A stretch of DNA of 64,000 nt from Actimicrobium sp034313845. GTDB lineage: Bacteria; Pseudomonadota; Gammaproteobacteria; Burkholderiales; Burkholderiaceae_D. Below are positions 44,709-53,467 of this stretch, one piece after another. Within the stretch, counting starts at the first letter, position 1. Each line of letters begins with the position of its first letter. Below the pieces are notes generated by a model. That model ran no database searches, was not told the origin of the DNA, and saw nothing but the letters and a program-made list of their open reading frames with translations. The DNA lies in the NCBI RefSeq assembly GCF_034313845.1, contig NZ_JAVIWN010000004.1; one strand, given 5' to 3'. The position numbers and the translations under genes are program-made.

Positions 44709-46802
44709 ATGACCAATCGCTTCAAGCTGACCTCCTCTTTTCTGTTTGACCGCCGCACGGTCGCCGCGCTTGCCGGTACGCTGGCCATGCCTTTCGTGCT
44801 GGCACAATCGGTCACACCGGTACTCGAACCCGTGGTGGTCAGTGCCAGCCGTTCGGCACAAACGCGTTTCGATGCGCCGGCGGCCATCGATGTGGTGCAG
44901 GTCGATCCGTTCACCACGATGTCGCCGTTGGTCAACCTGTCCGAACTGCTCGCTGCAGTACCTGGCCTGCAAGTGCGCGAGCGGCAAAATTTTGCCCAGG
45001 ACCTGCAAATTTCGGTGCGCGGTTTCGGTACCCGTTCCACCTTCGGCGTGCGTGGCGTGCGCCTGCTTGTCGATGGGATTCCGGCGACGATGCCCGATGG
45101 TCAGGGTCAGGCGGCAACCGCCAATCTGGCCGCTGCCTCGCGCATCGAAGTTTTGCGCGGACCGATGGCGCAGCTGTATGGCAATGCGGCCGGCGGCGTG
45201 GTGCAGGTCTTCACCAAAAATCCGCCGCGTGGTGATGAACCGATGACGGGCTCGGTCACGGCCGGCGTCGGCTCGGATGGCCAGCGTCAGCTCGGCGCGT
45301 CCCTTGCTGGTGGCAACGACGTCATCGGTGGCACCTTCGATGTCTCGACGTTTTCGACCGATGGCTATCGCGATCACAGTGCGGCAGAGCGCACGCAATT
45401 CTCCGGCAAGGTCGTCGTACGGCCGTCGTCGGCCACCACCATCACCGGACTGGTCGGCTATTTCAACCAGCCAAAATCGCAGGACCCGCTCGGCCTGACC
45501 CGCGATGCCTTTGAACAGAATCCGCGTCAGGTGATCCCCGGCGCGCTGTTGTTCGACACTCGCAAGACCATCGAGCAGCAGCAGGTCGGCATCGTGGTCG
45601 AACACAAGCTGGGCGACAACGACACGCTCAATGCGCGGGTCTATTCGGGCACGCGGCAGGTGTTTCAGACGCTGTCGTTCAAAGGAGATGGCGCAACGCA
45701 ATCGGGCGGCGTGGTCGACCTCGACCGCAACTATGAAGGCCTGGGCCTGAACTGGAATCACAAGATGCGCGTCAATGACTTGCCGCTGAACTGGACGCTG
45801 GGTGTCGAAGCCGACAACCTGCGCGAACTGCGACGCGGTTACGTCAACAACAACGGCACGCCCGGTGCGCTCAAGCGCGACGAAAAAGACACTGCACGCA
45901 ACCTCGATTTTTTTGGCCAGGTGGACTGGACTTTCTCGCCGCAATGGCGCGCGACAGCCGGCGTGCGGTCCAGCCGAGTGCGCCTCGGTGTGGATGATCA
46001 CTTCGGTGCCGACGACAGCGGCAAGGTCGAGTTCAACAAGACCAGTCCGGTCGCCGGTCTGGTCTGGAGCGTTGCCGACAACATCAACCTGTACGCCAAT
46101 CTCGGCAAAGGCTTTGAAACTCCGACGCTGGCCGAATCGGCCTACCGCGCCGGCGGTGCCGGCCCCAACCTCGGCCTGCGTCCATCGACCAGTACCCAGG
46201 GCGAAATCGGTGCCAAGATCAAGAGCGGCCGCCATGCAATTGATCTGGCGGTCTTCGATGCCCGCAGCAAGGATGAAATCGTCCCGACGGCAACCAGCAA
46301 TGGCCGCTCGATCTTCCAGAACGTCGATGGCGTGCAACGCCGTGGCATCGAATCCTCGTGGCAGGCACGCTGGGACAACAAGCTGTCCACGCGCGTGGCC
46401 TACACCTGGCTTGATGCCAGTTTCCGCCAGGCGTACAACACCAGTCCGGATACCCGCATCGCCGCCGGCAACCGCCTGCCCGGCGCGCCGGAACATAGCC
46501 TCTACACCGACGTGGCCTACCAGATCAACGACGCGCTCAGCGCCGGTCTCGAAATGCGCGCCGAAGCGAAGGTTTATGTGAACGACGTCAACAGCGCCGC
46601 CGCGCCCGGCTATGCGGTCCTCAATGCACGGTCCGGCTACGCGTTCAAGCTCGGTGCCGCCAACCTGTTCCTGTTCGGTCGCATCAACAACCTGCTCGAC
46701 AAGCACTATGCCGGCTCGGTGATTGTCAATGACAGCAATGGTCGCTTCTATGAAGCGGCTGCGGGACGACAAGTGTTTGTTGGCTTGCGGGCGGCGCTGT
46801 AA
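44709..46802 (+). CDS. TonB-dependent outer-membrane receptor
   Basis: A 697-residue receptor with signal peptide, a plug domain (VVVSASRSAQTRFDAPAAIDVV, the TonB box region, then LRGPMAQLYGNAAGGVVQVFTK) and a barrel ending RQVFVGLRAAL. The family is close to those for copper or siderophore chelates (FecA/PfeA-like), but the substrate is not readable. Its place in a quinoprotein cluster with a lanthanide-type dehydrogenase suggests uptake of a metal chelate, such as a lanthanide or PQQ complex, which is inference. A related 3' remnant occurs at 52440. Confidence 0.9.
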   Translation: MTNRFKLTSSFLFDRRTVAALAGTLAMPFVLAQSVTPVLEPVVVSASRSAQTRFDAPAAIDVVQVDPFTTMSPLVNLSELLAAVPGLQVRERQNFAQDLQISVRGFGTRSTFGVRGVRLLVDGIPATMPDGQGQAATANLAAASRIEVLRGPMAQLYGNAAGGVVQVFTKNPPRGDEPMTGSVTAGVGSDGQRQLGASLAGGNDVIGGTFDVSTFSTDGYRDHSAAERTQFSGKVVVRPSSATTITGLVGYFNQPKSQDPLGLTRDAFEQNPRQVIPGALLFDTRKTIEQQQVGIVVEHKLGDNDTLNARVYSGTRQVFQTLSFKGDGATQSGGVVDLDRNYEGLGLNWNHKMRVNDLPLNWTLGVEADNLRELRRGYVNNNGTPGALKRDEKDTARNLDFFGQVDWTFSPQWRATAGVRSSRVRLGVDDHFGADDSGKVEFNKTSPVAGLVWSVADNINLYANLGKGFETPTLAESAYRAGGAGPNLGLRPSTSTQGEIGAKIKSGRHAIDLAVFDARSKDEIVPTATSNGRSIFQNVDGVQRRGIESSWQARWDNKLSTRVAYTWLDASFRQAYNTSPDTRIAAGNRLPGAPEHSLYTDVAYQINDALSAGLEMRAEAKVYVNDVNSAAAPGYAVLNARSGYAFKLGAANLFLFGRINNLLDKHYAGSVIVNDSNGRFYEAAAGRQVFVGLRAAL

Positions 46803-46921
46803 GGTTTGAATGTGGCTGGTGGGCGTTGTGGGTGCATGTTTTTTGCACAGGCACCACGCTCATCGCTAGCTGTACTGCAATGACTGACCGGAAACGCCTG
46901 ACCGGAAGCGCATGATTCGCG

Positions 46922-47677
46922 TCAGTGCTTCCTGATCGGCACGTCCGGACGCTTGAGTTCGCGAAACGGGGCAAAGAGCCACGAGCGCATGCCGATGACC
47001 AGCGTGTACGGCCGTTTATGCTCGTCGCTGACTTTCTGGTCGGTCAGGTGTTGCTGCGCGAAGTCCTGCCCGAGACGCTGCAGTCGCTCGACAAAATGCG
47101 TGGCCTGCGCATTACTGATTTCTCCGTGCACGACCATCATCATCTCTCCTTCGCCGTCAAATCCACCGCTGTAATAATCATCACAAACGTATTTCCGAAA
47201 ATACGCCATGACCGGGCCATGCGGACGCCACCGGAATCCATTGCTCACCTTCAGGCAATAGCGGTTCTGCGGCCTGAGCTCGATGAACCCTAACTGATCA
47301 AGCTGCAACAGATACGCAATGCACTCGGCTTCGCTGATCAGGTAGCTCGCGACCATCTGCTCGAAAGTCCAATGACTGATGCAGCAGATGGCCAACAGCA
47401 TCAACTTTGGATCAGCCACCACCGCCCGCTCCTGTTCCAGCGAGAGTTCGCGGCGCAGCGACTGCGCGTTGGCGATGCGCCTTGAGAGCTCGGCAAAGTC
47501 CATCTTGAGCACGCGCAGTACGTCATCGATGCGCGAGAGCGAGAAGTCGCCGGCAGAAAACATCCGCTTGACGCTCGACTCGGCCAGGCCGATCCGGGAA
47601 GCCAGATCCTTGTAGGTGATCCCGGCGACTTTTAGTTCTCTCTTGAGTGCCTTGACCAGTTCATGGGCTGAATTCAT
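46922..47677 (-). CDS. XRE-family transcription regulator
   Basis: A 251-residue protein. The first 65 residues form a helix-turn-helix (ITYKDLASRIGLAESSVKRMFSAG). The rest is a helical domain with a Cys pair (AICCISHW) and no annotated motif that I can name. It is convergent with the TonB receptor and divergent from the YiaAB-like gene, which it may regulate. Confidence 0.8.
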   Translation of the reverse strand: MNSAHELVKALKRELKVAGITYKDLASRIGLAESSVKRMFSAGDFSLSRIDDVLRVLKMDFAELSRRIANAQSLRRELSLEQERAVVADPKLMLLAICCISHWTFEQMVASYLISEAECIAYLLQLDQLGFIELRPQNRYCLKVSNGFRWRPHGPVMAYFRKYVCDDYYSGGFDGEGEMMMVVHGEISNAQATHFVERLQRLGQDFAQQHLTDQKVSDEHKRPYTLVIGMRSWLFAPFRELKRPDVPIRKH

Positions 47678-47823
47678 ACAGATTCCGAAAAAAAAGTATC
47701 GAAATACGGTACCACGCGGGTCAGTGTTCGCGACCTTTTATAAACTTCTTGTCACTTTTTTGATGCGCCTCGAAGATGCATTCATCGCATTCCGATTCAT
47801 CCAACCACTGAAAGAAAAGCGCC

Positions 47824-48252
47824 ATGTCCTCCTCCACCATCCGTCAAGACTCGAAAGCCTGGAAGATCCAGGTCTGGATTTCATTCTTGCTGGCAGTCAC
47901 GCTCTGCGGAATCGGACTGGCCTACCTGCCTGGTACTGACGTGGATAGAGCGTTCATGATCATGGGCTACCTGTTCTGCCTTTCCACCGCCTTCGCACTG
48001 TCCAAGTTTGTCCGCGACAACGAGTCCAAGAGCACGGACACACCGCTGTGGGGACTGGTGGTCTGGGGAAGTTTCGGCCTCGCGATGCTGCTCACGGCCT
48101 GGGGCCTCATCCACATGGAAGTCAACCCGACCTACAAGGCGTTCCTTGGCGTGAGCTGGCTCTTTCTCATCTCGACGGTCTTCACACTCGCCAAGACACT
48201 GCGTGATGCCCACGAAGCACTGCAAGCGCGTCGCTCGCCAGACGACCTCTGA
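47824..48252 (+). CDS. YiaAB two-helix domain membrane protein
   Basis: A 142-residue protein with two YiaAB units, each of two helices: WKIQVWISFLLAVTLCGIGLAYLPG ... YLFCLSTAFALSKFVRD and WGLVVWGSFGLAMLLTAWGLIHM ... WLFLISTVFTLAKTLRD. The units are clearly duplicated. Function is unknown. It starts a rightward group of four genes. Confidence 0.88.
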   Translation: MSSSTIRQDSKAWKIQVWISFLLAVTLCGIGLAYLPGTDVDRAFMIMGYLFCLSTAFALSKFVRDNESKSTDTPLWGLVVWGSFGLAMLLTAWGLIHMEVNPTYKAFLGVSWLFLISTVFTLAKTLRDAHEALQARRSPDDL

Positions 48253-48289
48253 TCCATTCCCACACGTCTCACTTTCTCTGGAGTCCATC

Positions 48290-48718
48290 ATGAACACCAA
48301 TCCGTTCCGTCATGCCCTCGCCCTCTCCGCCATCGCTGTCGCGCTCATCGTCAATCCCTGTGCCGCGCATGCCTCGGAGTCACCCTCGGCGGTGAGCGCC
48401 TTGTCGGCCGTACCGATCGCCATGTCGGTCGCCGCGCCCGTCATGCTGCTGTCCGCTGGTGCCTCGCTGGTGGTTGTCTCGGTCAATGCGACGGCGGCCG
48501 GCACAATATGGGTGCTCGAACGGGCTTCGGATGGTGCCAGAGCAGTGATTACGCTGAGTGCGACTGGCGCAAGCGCAGTCTCGGTCGCCGCCGGCACCGC
48601 CGTCGTGGTCACCGCCATCAGTACCGGCTATATCCTGTCAGCGGTCGGCGAAGCGATCGCCTTTATCCCGAACGAGATCGGTGCCTCGCTTCTTTACAAC
48701 GAGAAGGTGACGCGATGA
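48290..48718 (+). CDS. Small exported hydrophobic protein of unknown function
   Basis: A 142-residue protein with a signal peptide (ending about HAS) and alternating Ala/Val/Ser-rich hydrophobic stretches, with few charges until the C-terminus. I do not recognise a family. The stop overlaps the next start (ATGA), so it is coupled to the DUF2145 gene. The longer in-frame start at 48203 overlaps the gene upstream. Confidence 0.72.
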   Translation: MNTNPFRHALALSAIAVALIVNPCAAHASESPSAVSALSAVPIAMSVAAPVMLLSAGASLVVVSVNATAAGTIWVLERASDGARAVITLSATGASAVSVAAGTAVVVTAISTGYILSAVGEAIAFIPNEIGASLLYNEKVTR

Positions 48719-49509
48719 GCCGCCTGATCGTGCGCGCGAGCGGCCTGATGGCGATCGTGCTGATGGCAATTTCTGCAGGCCTCGCGCACGCCGGCCGGCC
48801 TTGCGAAACGAAGGCATTGACCGCTGATGTCATTGCGCGGGCCATGGCACTCGCTGCGACCACTGCAGCGCGGCTTGACGAGAGCGGTGCCAGCGTGGTG
48901 GTCATCGCCCGCAAAGGGCAGGACTTGAGCAAGTACGGAGTGCGCTACTCGCACCTCGGTTTCGCCTACAAGACCAGCGACGGCAAATGGCGCGTCGCGC
49001 ACAAGCTCAACGAATGCGCAACCGCGAACGCGGCCGTGTATCGCCAGGGCCTCGGCGAGTTTTTTCTGGATGACCTGTGGCGCATGGAAGCCGGCATCGC
49101 CATCCTGACACCCACGGTACAGGCGAAGCTGCTGCCGGCACTCGGCGACAACGCCAGGCTGGCGCAACTGAACACGTCGGCCTACAGCATGGTTGCCTAC
49201 CCTTGGGCGCAACGCTATCAGCAGTCCAACCAGTGGGCGATCGAAACGCTGGCCATGACGCAAGACCCGGATGCGGTCGACCGGCTCCACGCCCAAGCCT
49301 GGCTGCAGCTCAAAGGCTACGCGCCGACCACGTTGCACCTGTCGTTCATGCAGCGGTTCGGTGCCCGGGTGATGTCGGCCAACGTGGCATTCGACGATCA
49401 CCCGGACGAGAAGCGGTTCACTGGCCAGATCCAGACCGTGACAGCCGACTCGGTCTTCAATTGGCTGGAACGCAGTGGCATGGGCACAAGAGTACGCACT
49501 ATCCAATAG
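48715..49509 (+). CDS. DUF2145 family exported protein
   Basis: A 264-residue protein with signal peptide (ending about LAHA). VVVIARKGQDLSKYGVRYSHLGFAYK is the DUF2145 core, with a Ser-His pair that recalls NlpC/P60-type folds, and RVAHKLNEC follows. A Cys in GRPCETK stands just after the cleavage site. Function unknown; a periplasmic hydrolase acting on envelope material is possible. It sits between an exported protein and a lipid-remodelling protein. Confidence 0.85.
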   Translation: MSRLIVRASGLMAIVLMAISAGLAHAGRPCETKALTADVIARAMALAATTAARLDESGASVVVIARKGQDLSKYGVRYSHLGFAYKTSDGKWRVAHKLNECATANAAVYRQGLGEFFLDDLWRMEAGIAILTPTVQAKLLPALGDNARLAQLNTSAYSMVAYPWAQRYQQSNQWAIETLAMTQDPDAVDRLHAQAWLQLKGYAPTTLHLSFMQRFGARVMSANVAFDDHPDEKRFTGQIQTVTADSVFNWLERSGMGTRVRTIQ

Positions 49510-49567
49510 CCGGCATGCACCGCCGGCCAGGCTCGCCACCATCACACAACTTGAACGAGGTAATCCG

Positions 49568-51460
49568 ATGACCCTCTCCGCACACGATCAACCGAACCAG
49601 TTTTCATTGCTGAAGCAACGGCGCTTCGCACCCTTTTTCTGGACGCAATTCCTCGGTGCCGCGAACGATAACCTGTTCAAGTTTGCGTTGACAGTGATGG
49701 TGACCTACCAGCTCTCGGTCAGCTGGATGCCACCAAACATGGCGGGGCTGGTGATCGGTGCACTGTTCATTTTGCCGTTCCTGCTGTTCTCGGCGACGAG
49801 CGGGCAACTGACCGACAAGTTCGACAAGACCGTCGTGATCCGCTTCGTGAAGTGGCTTGAGATCGGCATCATGCTGTTGGCCGGCGTCGGCTTCTGGCTC
49901 GTCAACGTGCCCATTCTGCTTGCGTGCGTGCTGCTGATGGGACTGCACTCGACGATCTTCGGCCCGGTCAAGTTCGCCTATTTGCCGCAGCATCTGAACG
50001 AGCGTGAGCTGACAGGCGGCAATGGCATGGTCGAGATGGGAACCTTTGTGGCCATCCTGCTAGGTCAGGTCAGCGGCGGACTGCTCGTGGCGATCCCGGG
50101 ACTCGGACGTCACTATGTGGCGTTCGGCTGCGTCGCACTCGCCTTGATCGGTCGCGTCATCGCGCAGCAAATTCCTGCGTCGCCATCGACCGACCCGGAC
50201 CTGAAGATGAACTGGAATCCGGTCACGGAAACCTGGGCCAACCTGAAACTGGCGCACCAGAACATTGTCGTATTCCGTTCGCTGCTCGGCATCTCGTGGA
50301 TGTGGTTCTTCGGGGCCGTATTTCTGTCGCTGTTCCCGGCCTTCGCCAAGGACGTACTGCACGGTGACGAGCAAGTCGCCTCGCTGTTACTGGTCGTCTT
50401 CTCGATCGGTATCGGCACCGGCTCGCTGCTGTGCGAGGTGCTCAGCAAGCGCCATGTCGAGATCGGCCTCGTACCGCTAGGCGCAATCGGCATGAGCGTC
50501 TTCGCGATCGACCTCTACTTTGCCTCGCGCGGTCTGTCGCCCTCAAGCGCCTTGAGCTTGGGTCAGTTCATCGGCACCGTCGACCACTGGCGGGTGATGG
50601 TCGACCTGGCGCTACTGTCGCTCTTCGCTGGCCTGTACAGCGTACCGATGTACGCGCTGGTGCAGTTGCGCTCGAAGGCAAGTCACCGGGCACGGATCAT
50701 CGCAGCCAACAACATCCTCAATGCGCTGTTCATGATCGTGAGTTCGGTCGGGGTGGGCGTTCTGCTGGCGGCCAACTTCACGATCCCGCAAGTCTTCCTG
50801 ATCGTCGGCATCCTCAATGCGATCGTTGCGTTCTACATTTTCATGCTGGTGCCCGAATACTTCCTGCGCTTTGTCGCCTTCCTGTTCACGCGCTTCGTCT
50901 ATCGTTTCACGGTGCGGGGTGGCGAAAACATCCCGACCGAGGGTGCGGCGATCCTGGTCTGCAACCACGTCGCGTTCGTCGACCCGGTATTACTGATGGC
51001 TGCGAGCCCGCGACCGATCCGCTTCATCATGGATCACCATATTTTTGCGCTGCCGGTGCTCGGGTGGTTTTTTCGATTGCTCAAGGCAATCCCGATCGCG
51101 TCACAGCGTGACGACCCGGTCGCCTATGAAAAGGCATTCGCCGCCGCGCGCGCCACGCTCGACGAGGGTGAACTGCTTTGCATCTTCCCGGAAGGCGTGC
51201 TGACCAATAACGGACAGCTTGGCGAGTTCAAGGGCGGCGTGATGAAACTGCTCGGGAACAACCCGGTACCGGTTGTGCCACTGGCACTGCAAAACCTCTG
51301 GGGCTCGACCTTCTCTCGCATCGAAGGTTCAGCAATGAAGCGCCCATTCCGGCGCGGCTTGTTCAATCCGGTCGGCCTCGTCGCCGGGAGCGCACTGCAA
51401 CCGGCAGAGGTCACGCCGGCCGCACTGCAAGCCCGGGTCGCGGAGCTTCTCGCGACTTGA
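49568..51460 (+). CDS. MFS-PlsC fusion, LplT/Aas-like lysophospholipid recycling
   Basis: A 630-residue fusion. Residues 1-430 are an MFS transporter of the LplT type (FFWTQFLGAANDNLFKFALTVM; KLEIGI). Residues about 440-630 are a PlsC acyltransferase with motif I NHVAFVD (H-x4-D) and motif III FPEGVLTNNG. E. coli has LplT plus Aas (PlsC plus acyl-ACP synthetase); here the synthetase domain is absent. It should flip lysophospholipid inward and reacylate it. It lies 58 bases after the DUF2145 gene. Confidence 0.88.
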   Translation: MTLSAHDQPNQFSLLKQRRFAPFFWTQFLGAANDNLFKFALTVMVTYQLSVSWMPPNMAGLVIGALFILPFLLFSATSGQLTDKFDKTVVIRFVKWLEIGIMLLAGVGFWLVNVPILLACVLLMGLHSTIFGPVKFAYLPQHLNERELTGGNGMVEMGTFVAILLGQVSGGLLVAIPGLGRHYVAFGCVALALIGRVIAQQIPASPSTDPDLKMNWNPVTETWANLKLAHQNIVVFRSLLGISWMWFFGAVFLSLFPAFAKDVLHGDEQVASLLLVVFSIGIGTGSLLCEVLSKRHVEIGLVPLGAIGMSVFAIDLYFASRGLSPSSALSLGQFIGTVDHWRVMVDLALLSLFAGLYSVPMYALVQLRSKASHRARIIAANNILNALFMIVSSVGVGVLLAANFTIPQVFLIVGILNAIVAFYIFMLVPEYFLRFVAFLFTRFVYRFTVRGGENIPTEGAAILVCNHVAFVDPVLLMAASPRPIRFIMDHHIFALPVLGWFFRLLKAIPIASQRDDPVAYEKAFAAARATLDEGELLCIFPEGVLTNNGQLGEFKGGVMKLLGNNPVPVVPLALQNLWGSTFSRIEGSAMKRPFRRGLFNPVGLVAGSALQPAEVTPAALQARVAELLAT

Positions 51461-51495
51461 AGAGGTCAGCGAACTTCGCTACGACATCTACGCGA

Positions 51496-51526
51496 ATAGG
51501 GTGCAATAACCGCAGGGCATTGCACC
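51496..51526 (+). repeat. REP-like hairpin
   Basis: Perfect arms GGTGCAAT/ATTGCACC, between the MFS-PlsC stop and vapB. Confidence 0.85.
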
Positions 51527-51624
51527 CACCCATCTGTATGAGGTCTACAGCTACGAGCATGGCACTTGACTTCACAAAGCCATCAACCTATCTTTACTTT
51601 AACTGAAAAAGTAAGGAGAACGGC

Positions 51625-51879
51625 ATGTCTATCCTGAGCCAGAAACGGCAAGTCACCCTGCCCAAAGAACTGTGTGACCGGCTCATTGTCCAGCCCGGCG
51701 ATGATCTCTCGATTGTCGAACACCTCGGACGCATTACTCTCATTAAAATGAAAGCAGGCAGCAGCGCGGGGATTTTGCGTCACTTGAAGATTGACGAAAA
51801 GATGTCTGACGAAGCGTCGCTACAAGACGCGCTCAGCGAGAAACATGGCGTTCATCCGAAGCGAAAACGTGCGGCATGA
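51625..51879 (+). CDS. vapB: VapB antitoxin, AbrB/SpoVT type
   Basis: An 84-residue protein with an AbrB swapped-hairpin fold (SILSQKRQVTLPKELCDRLIVQPGDDLSIVE). AAGGAG precedes the ATG. It overlaps vapC by four bases. It binds operator DNA and covers the VapC active site in known systems. Confidence 0.85.
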   Translation: MSILSQKRQVTLPKELCDRLIVQPGDDLSIVEHLGRITLIKMKAGSSAGILRHLKIDEKMSDEASLQDALSEKHGVHPKRKRAA

Positions 51880-52310
51880 TTGCCGTCGATACCAATGTCC
51901 TGCTGCGGCACTTGCTCGGTGACGACCCTTCCCAGGCGGCACGGGTCCATCAGCTTTTCGCTGGCACCACCAAAATATTACTGACGGATATCGTGCTGGT
52001 TGAAACAATATGGACGCTAAAAGGAAAGCGCTACAAGGCATTGAAAGAAGACATCGTGGCAGTGATCTCCACCCTTCTGGAAGAGCCCAATATTGTGTTT
52101 GAAAGTCAGCAGGCTGTCTGGTCCGCGTTAAATGACTTCATGATCGCCAGCCCAGTGAAGACAGCAGGCGGTGTGCGCCACATTGACTTTCCCGATGCGC
52201 TGATCGTCCACAAGGCACGCATCGTCATGCAGCATTTCGGCGTAGCCAACGAAGGCGTTTTTACTTTCGACCAGGCAGCACAGCAACTTGACAGCACCAG
52301 AGTGCCGTGA
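51876..52310 (+). CDS. vapC: VapC toxin, PIN-domain RNase
   Basis: A 144-residue PIN protein. Catalytic acids are visible: Asp5 (VDTNVLLRHLL), Glu43 (VETIW), Asp104 and Asp107 (HIDFPDALI). Length is normal and the frame is intact, unlike the PIN stub at 1626. It likely cleaves a tRNA or rRNA site. Confidence 0.87.
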   Translation: MIAVDTNVLLRHLLGDDPSQAARVHQLFAGTTKILLTDIVLVETIWTLKGKRYKALKEDIVAVISTLLEEPNIVFESQQAVWSALNDFMIASPVKTAGGVRHIDFPDALIVHKARIVMQHFGVANEGVFTFDQAAQQLDSTRVP

Positions 52311-52439
52311 ATGGTCCACACCGCAAGGCTGGACTTTCAAGTGCCAGCGCGCACGCGTGAACAACCGCAATCAATTTTCACCGTTCGGCAGATCACACGC
52401 GTGGGCGCAAAAATCCCGTATTCACCCCACGCCTTTGGA

Positions 52440-52494
52440 AGCGACTGCGGAACGACAAGTGTTCGTTGGCTTGCGGGCTGCGCTGCAAGGTTTG
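52440..52494 (+). pseudogene. 3' remnant of a TonB-receptor gene
   Basis: This stretch is nearly identical to bases 46757-46807, the 3' end of the TonB receptor gene, and reads ERQVFVGLRAALQGLF where the receptor reads GRQVFVGLRAAL-stop. The stop codon is changed to CAA. The upstream part has no receptor similarity that I can see. It looks like a relic of a duplicated receptor or a gene-conversion tract. Confidence 0.65.
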
Positions 52495-52495
52495 T

Positions 52496-52600
52496 TTAGT
52501 GCGGCACCAGCAGCAGAAAAATCAACGCCAGCGCCGCCAGCATACCGGCTTGGATGCTGAATACGAGCGCTGGGATCTGCAACTTTTCGGGGATCTTCAT
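52496..52600 (-). CDS. Small single-helix membrane protein (34 aa)
   Basis: ATG at 52600 with GGAG eight bases upstream, stop at 52496. It encodes MKIPEKLQIPALVFSIQAGM followed by a hydrophobic run ALALIFLLLVPH. One membrane helix is clear. I know no family; its size is like CydX- or KdpF-type subunits. Confidence 0.5.
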   Translation of the reverse strand: MKIPEKLQIPALVFSIQAGMLAALALIFLLLVPH

Positions 52601-52720
52601 GACACGTCTCCACAAAGCGATGTGTTTTGTGGAGACGCTGAGGGATGTGGAAAATTCCCGGAGCACGGAAGCCCTTTGCGTTTAATCAAACCAGCCAACT
52701 CTTATGCAATGCACTCACGG

Positions 52721-52749
52721 TGGGTGCAATAACCGCAGGGCATTGCACC
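52721..52749 (+). repeat. REP-like hairpin
   Basis: Perfect arms GGTGCAAT/ATTGCACC, 10 bases from the piuC stop codon, so it may act as a 3'-end structure for the iron operon. Confidence 0.82.
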
Positions 52750-52759
52750 GAAAGGTGGT

Positions 52760-53455
52760 TCAAGTGTCTGCCCACATACGCAATAAATTGTGATAACAGC
52801 CGGTCAGCTTGACGACCTCGTCCGGCTCGGGCTGCCCTTCGGGAACCGCACTGCGCAGGGACAGGATGGCCATGTCGAGGTCGAATAACAACTGCCGGCG
52901 GGCGTCCTCGCGCACCATGCTTTCGATCCAGAAAAAACACGCCAGCCGCGTACCACGCGTGACCGGCATGACCTGGTGCCGGCTTGATGCCGGATACAGG
53001 ATCAGGTCGCCCGCGGCCAGCTTGACTTCCTGCGTACCGAAGCTTCCCTCAATGACCAGTTCGCCGCCGTCGTAGCTGGCCGGGTCCGACAAAAACAGCG
53101 TGGCCGACAAGTCGGTGCGCACCCAACTGCCGCTGACCACCGAGGTCCGCACGGCATTGTCGATGTGACTGCCGAAGGCGTTGGCCGCGCCGTCATACCG
53201 GTTGAACAGCGGCGGATAGGTTTTTTTGGGCAGCGCGCCCGTCATGAACAACGCACTCTTGCCGAGCGCTGCGATGACGATGGCGCGGGCGGCGTTCGCT
53301 GCGACGTCGTCCTCCGGTAATTGGCGGTTGTTCTTGACACGCGCCGATTGCAAGCCGGCAGTCAGCTTGCCGTCGGCCCAATCCGCCTGATCGATCAGCT
53401 TGCGGCACGCTGCCAGTGCCGTCGGGGAAAGCAATGCGGGGATGCGCAACAACAT
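52760..53455 (-). CDS. piuC: PiuC/YbiX-type Fe(II)/2-oxoglutarate dioxygenase
   Basis: A 231-residue PKHD-type hydroxylase. The Fe ligands are H-x-D in GSHIDNAVR and a distal His in SSRHQVMPV, with Arg of TRGTRLACFFW binding 2-oxoglutarate. PiuC typically follows siderophore receptors (Fiu/PiuA) in Fur-controlled loci. It lies 12 bases after the receptor stop. Confidence 0.92.
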   Translation of the reverse strand: MLLRIPALLSPTALAACRKLIDQADWADGKLTAGLQSARVKNNRQLPEDDVAANAARAIVIAALGKSALFMTGALPKKTYPPLFNRYDGAANAFGSHIDNAVRTSVVSGSWVRTDLSATLFLSDPASYDGGELVIEGSFGTQEVKLAAGDLILYPASSRHQVMPVTRGTRLACFFWIESMVREDARRQLLFDLDMAILSLRSAVPEGQPEPDEVVKLTGCYHNLLRMWADT

Positions 53456-53467
53456 GGTCAGATTTCC

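Noticed and set aside
44679..46772. 697-residue minus-strand frame opposite the TonB receptor
   Set aside because: A GC-rich antisense shadow with no membrane-barrel or other domain features; the plus strand has signal peptide, plug and barrel.
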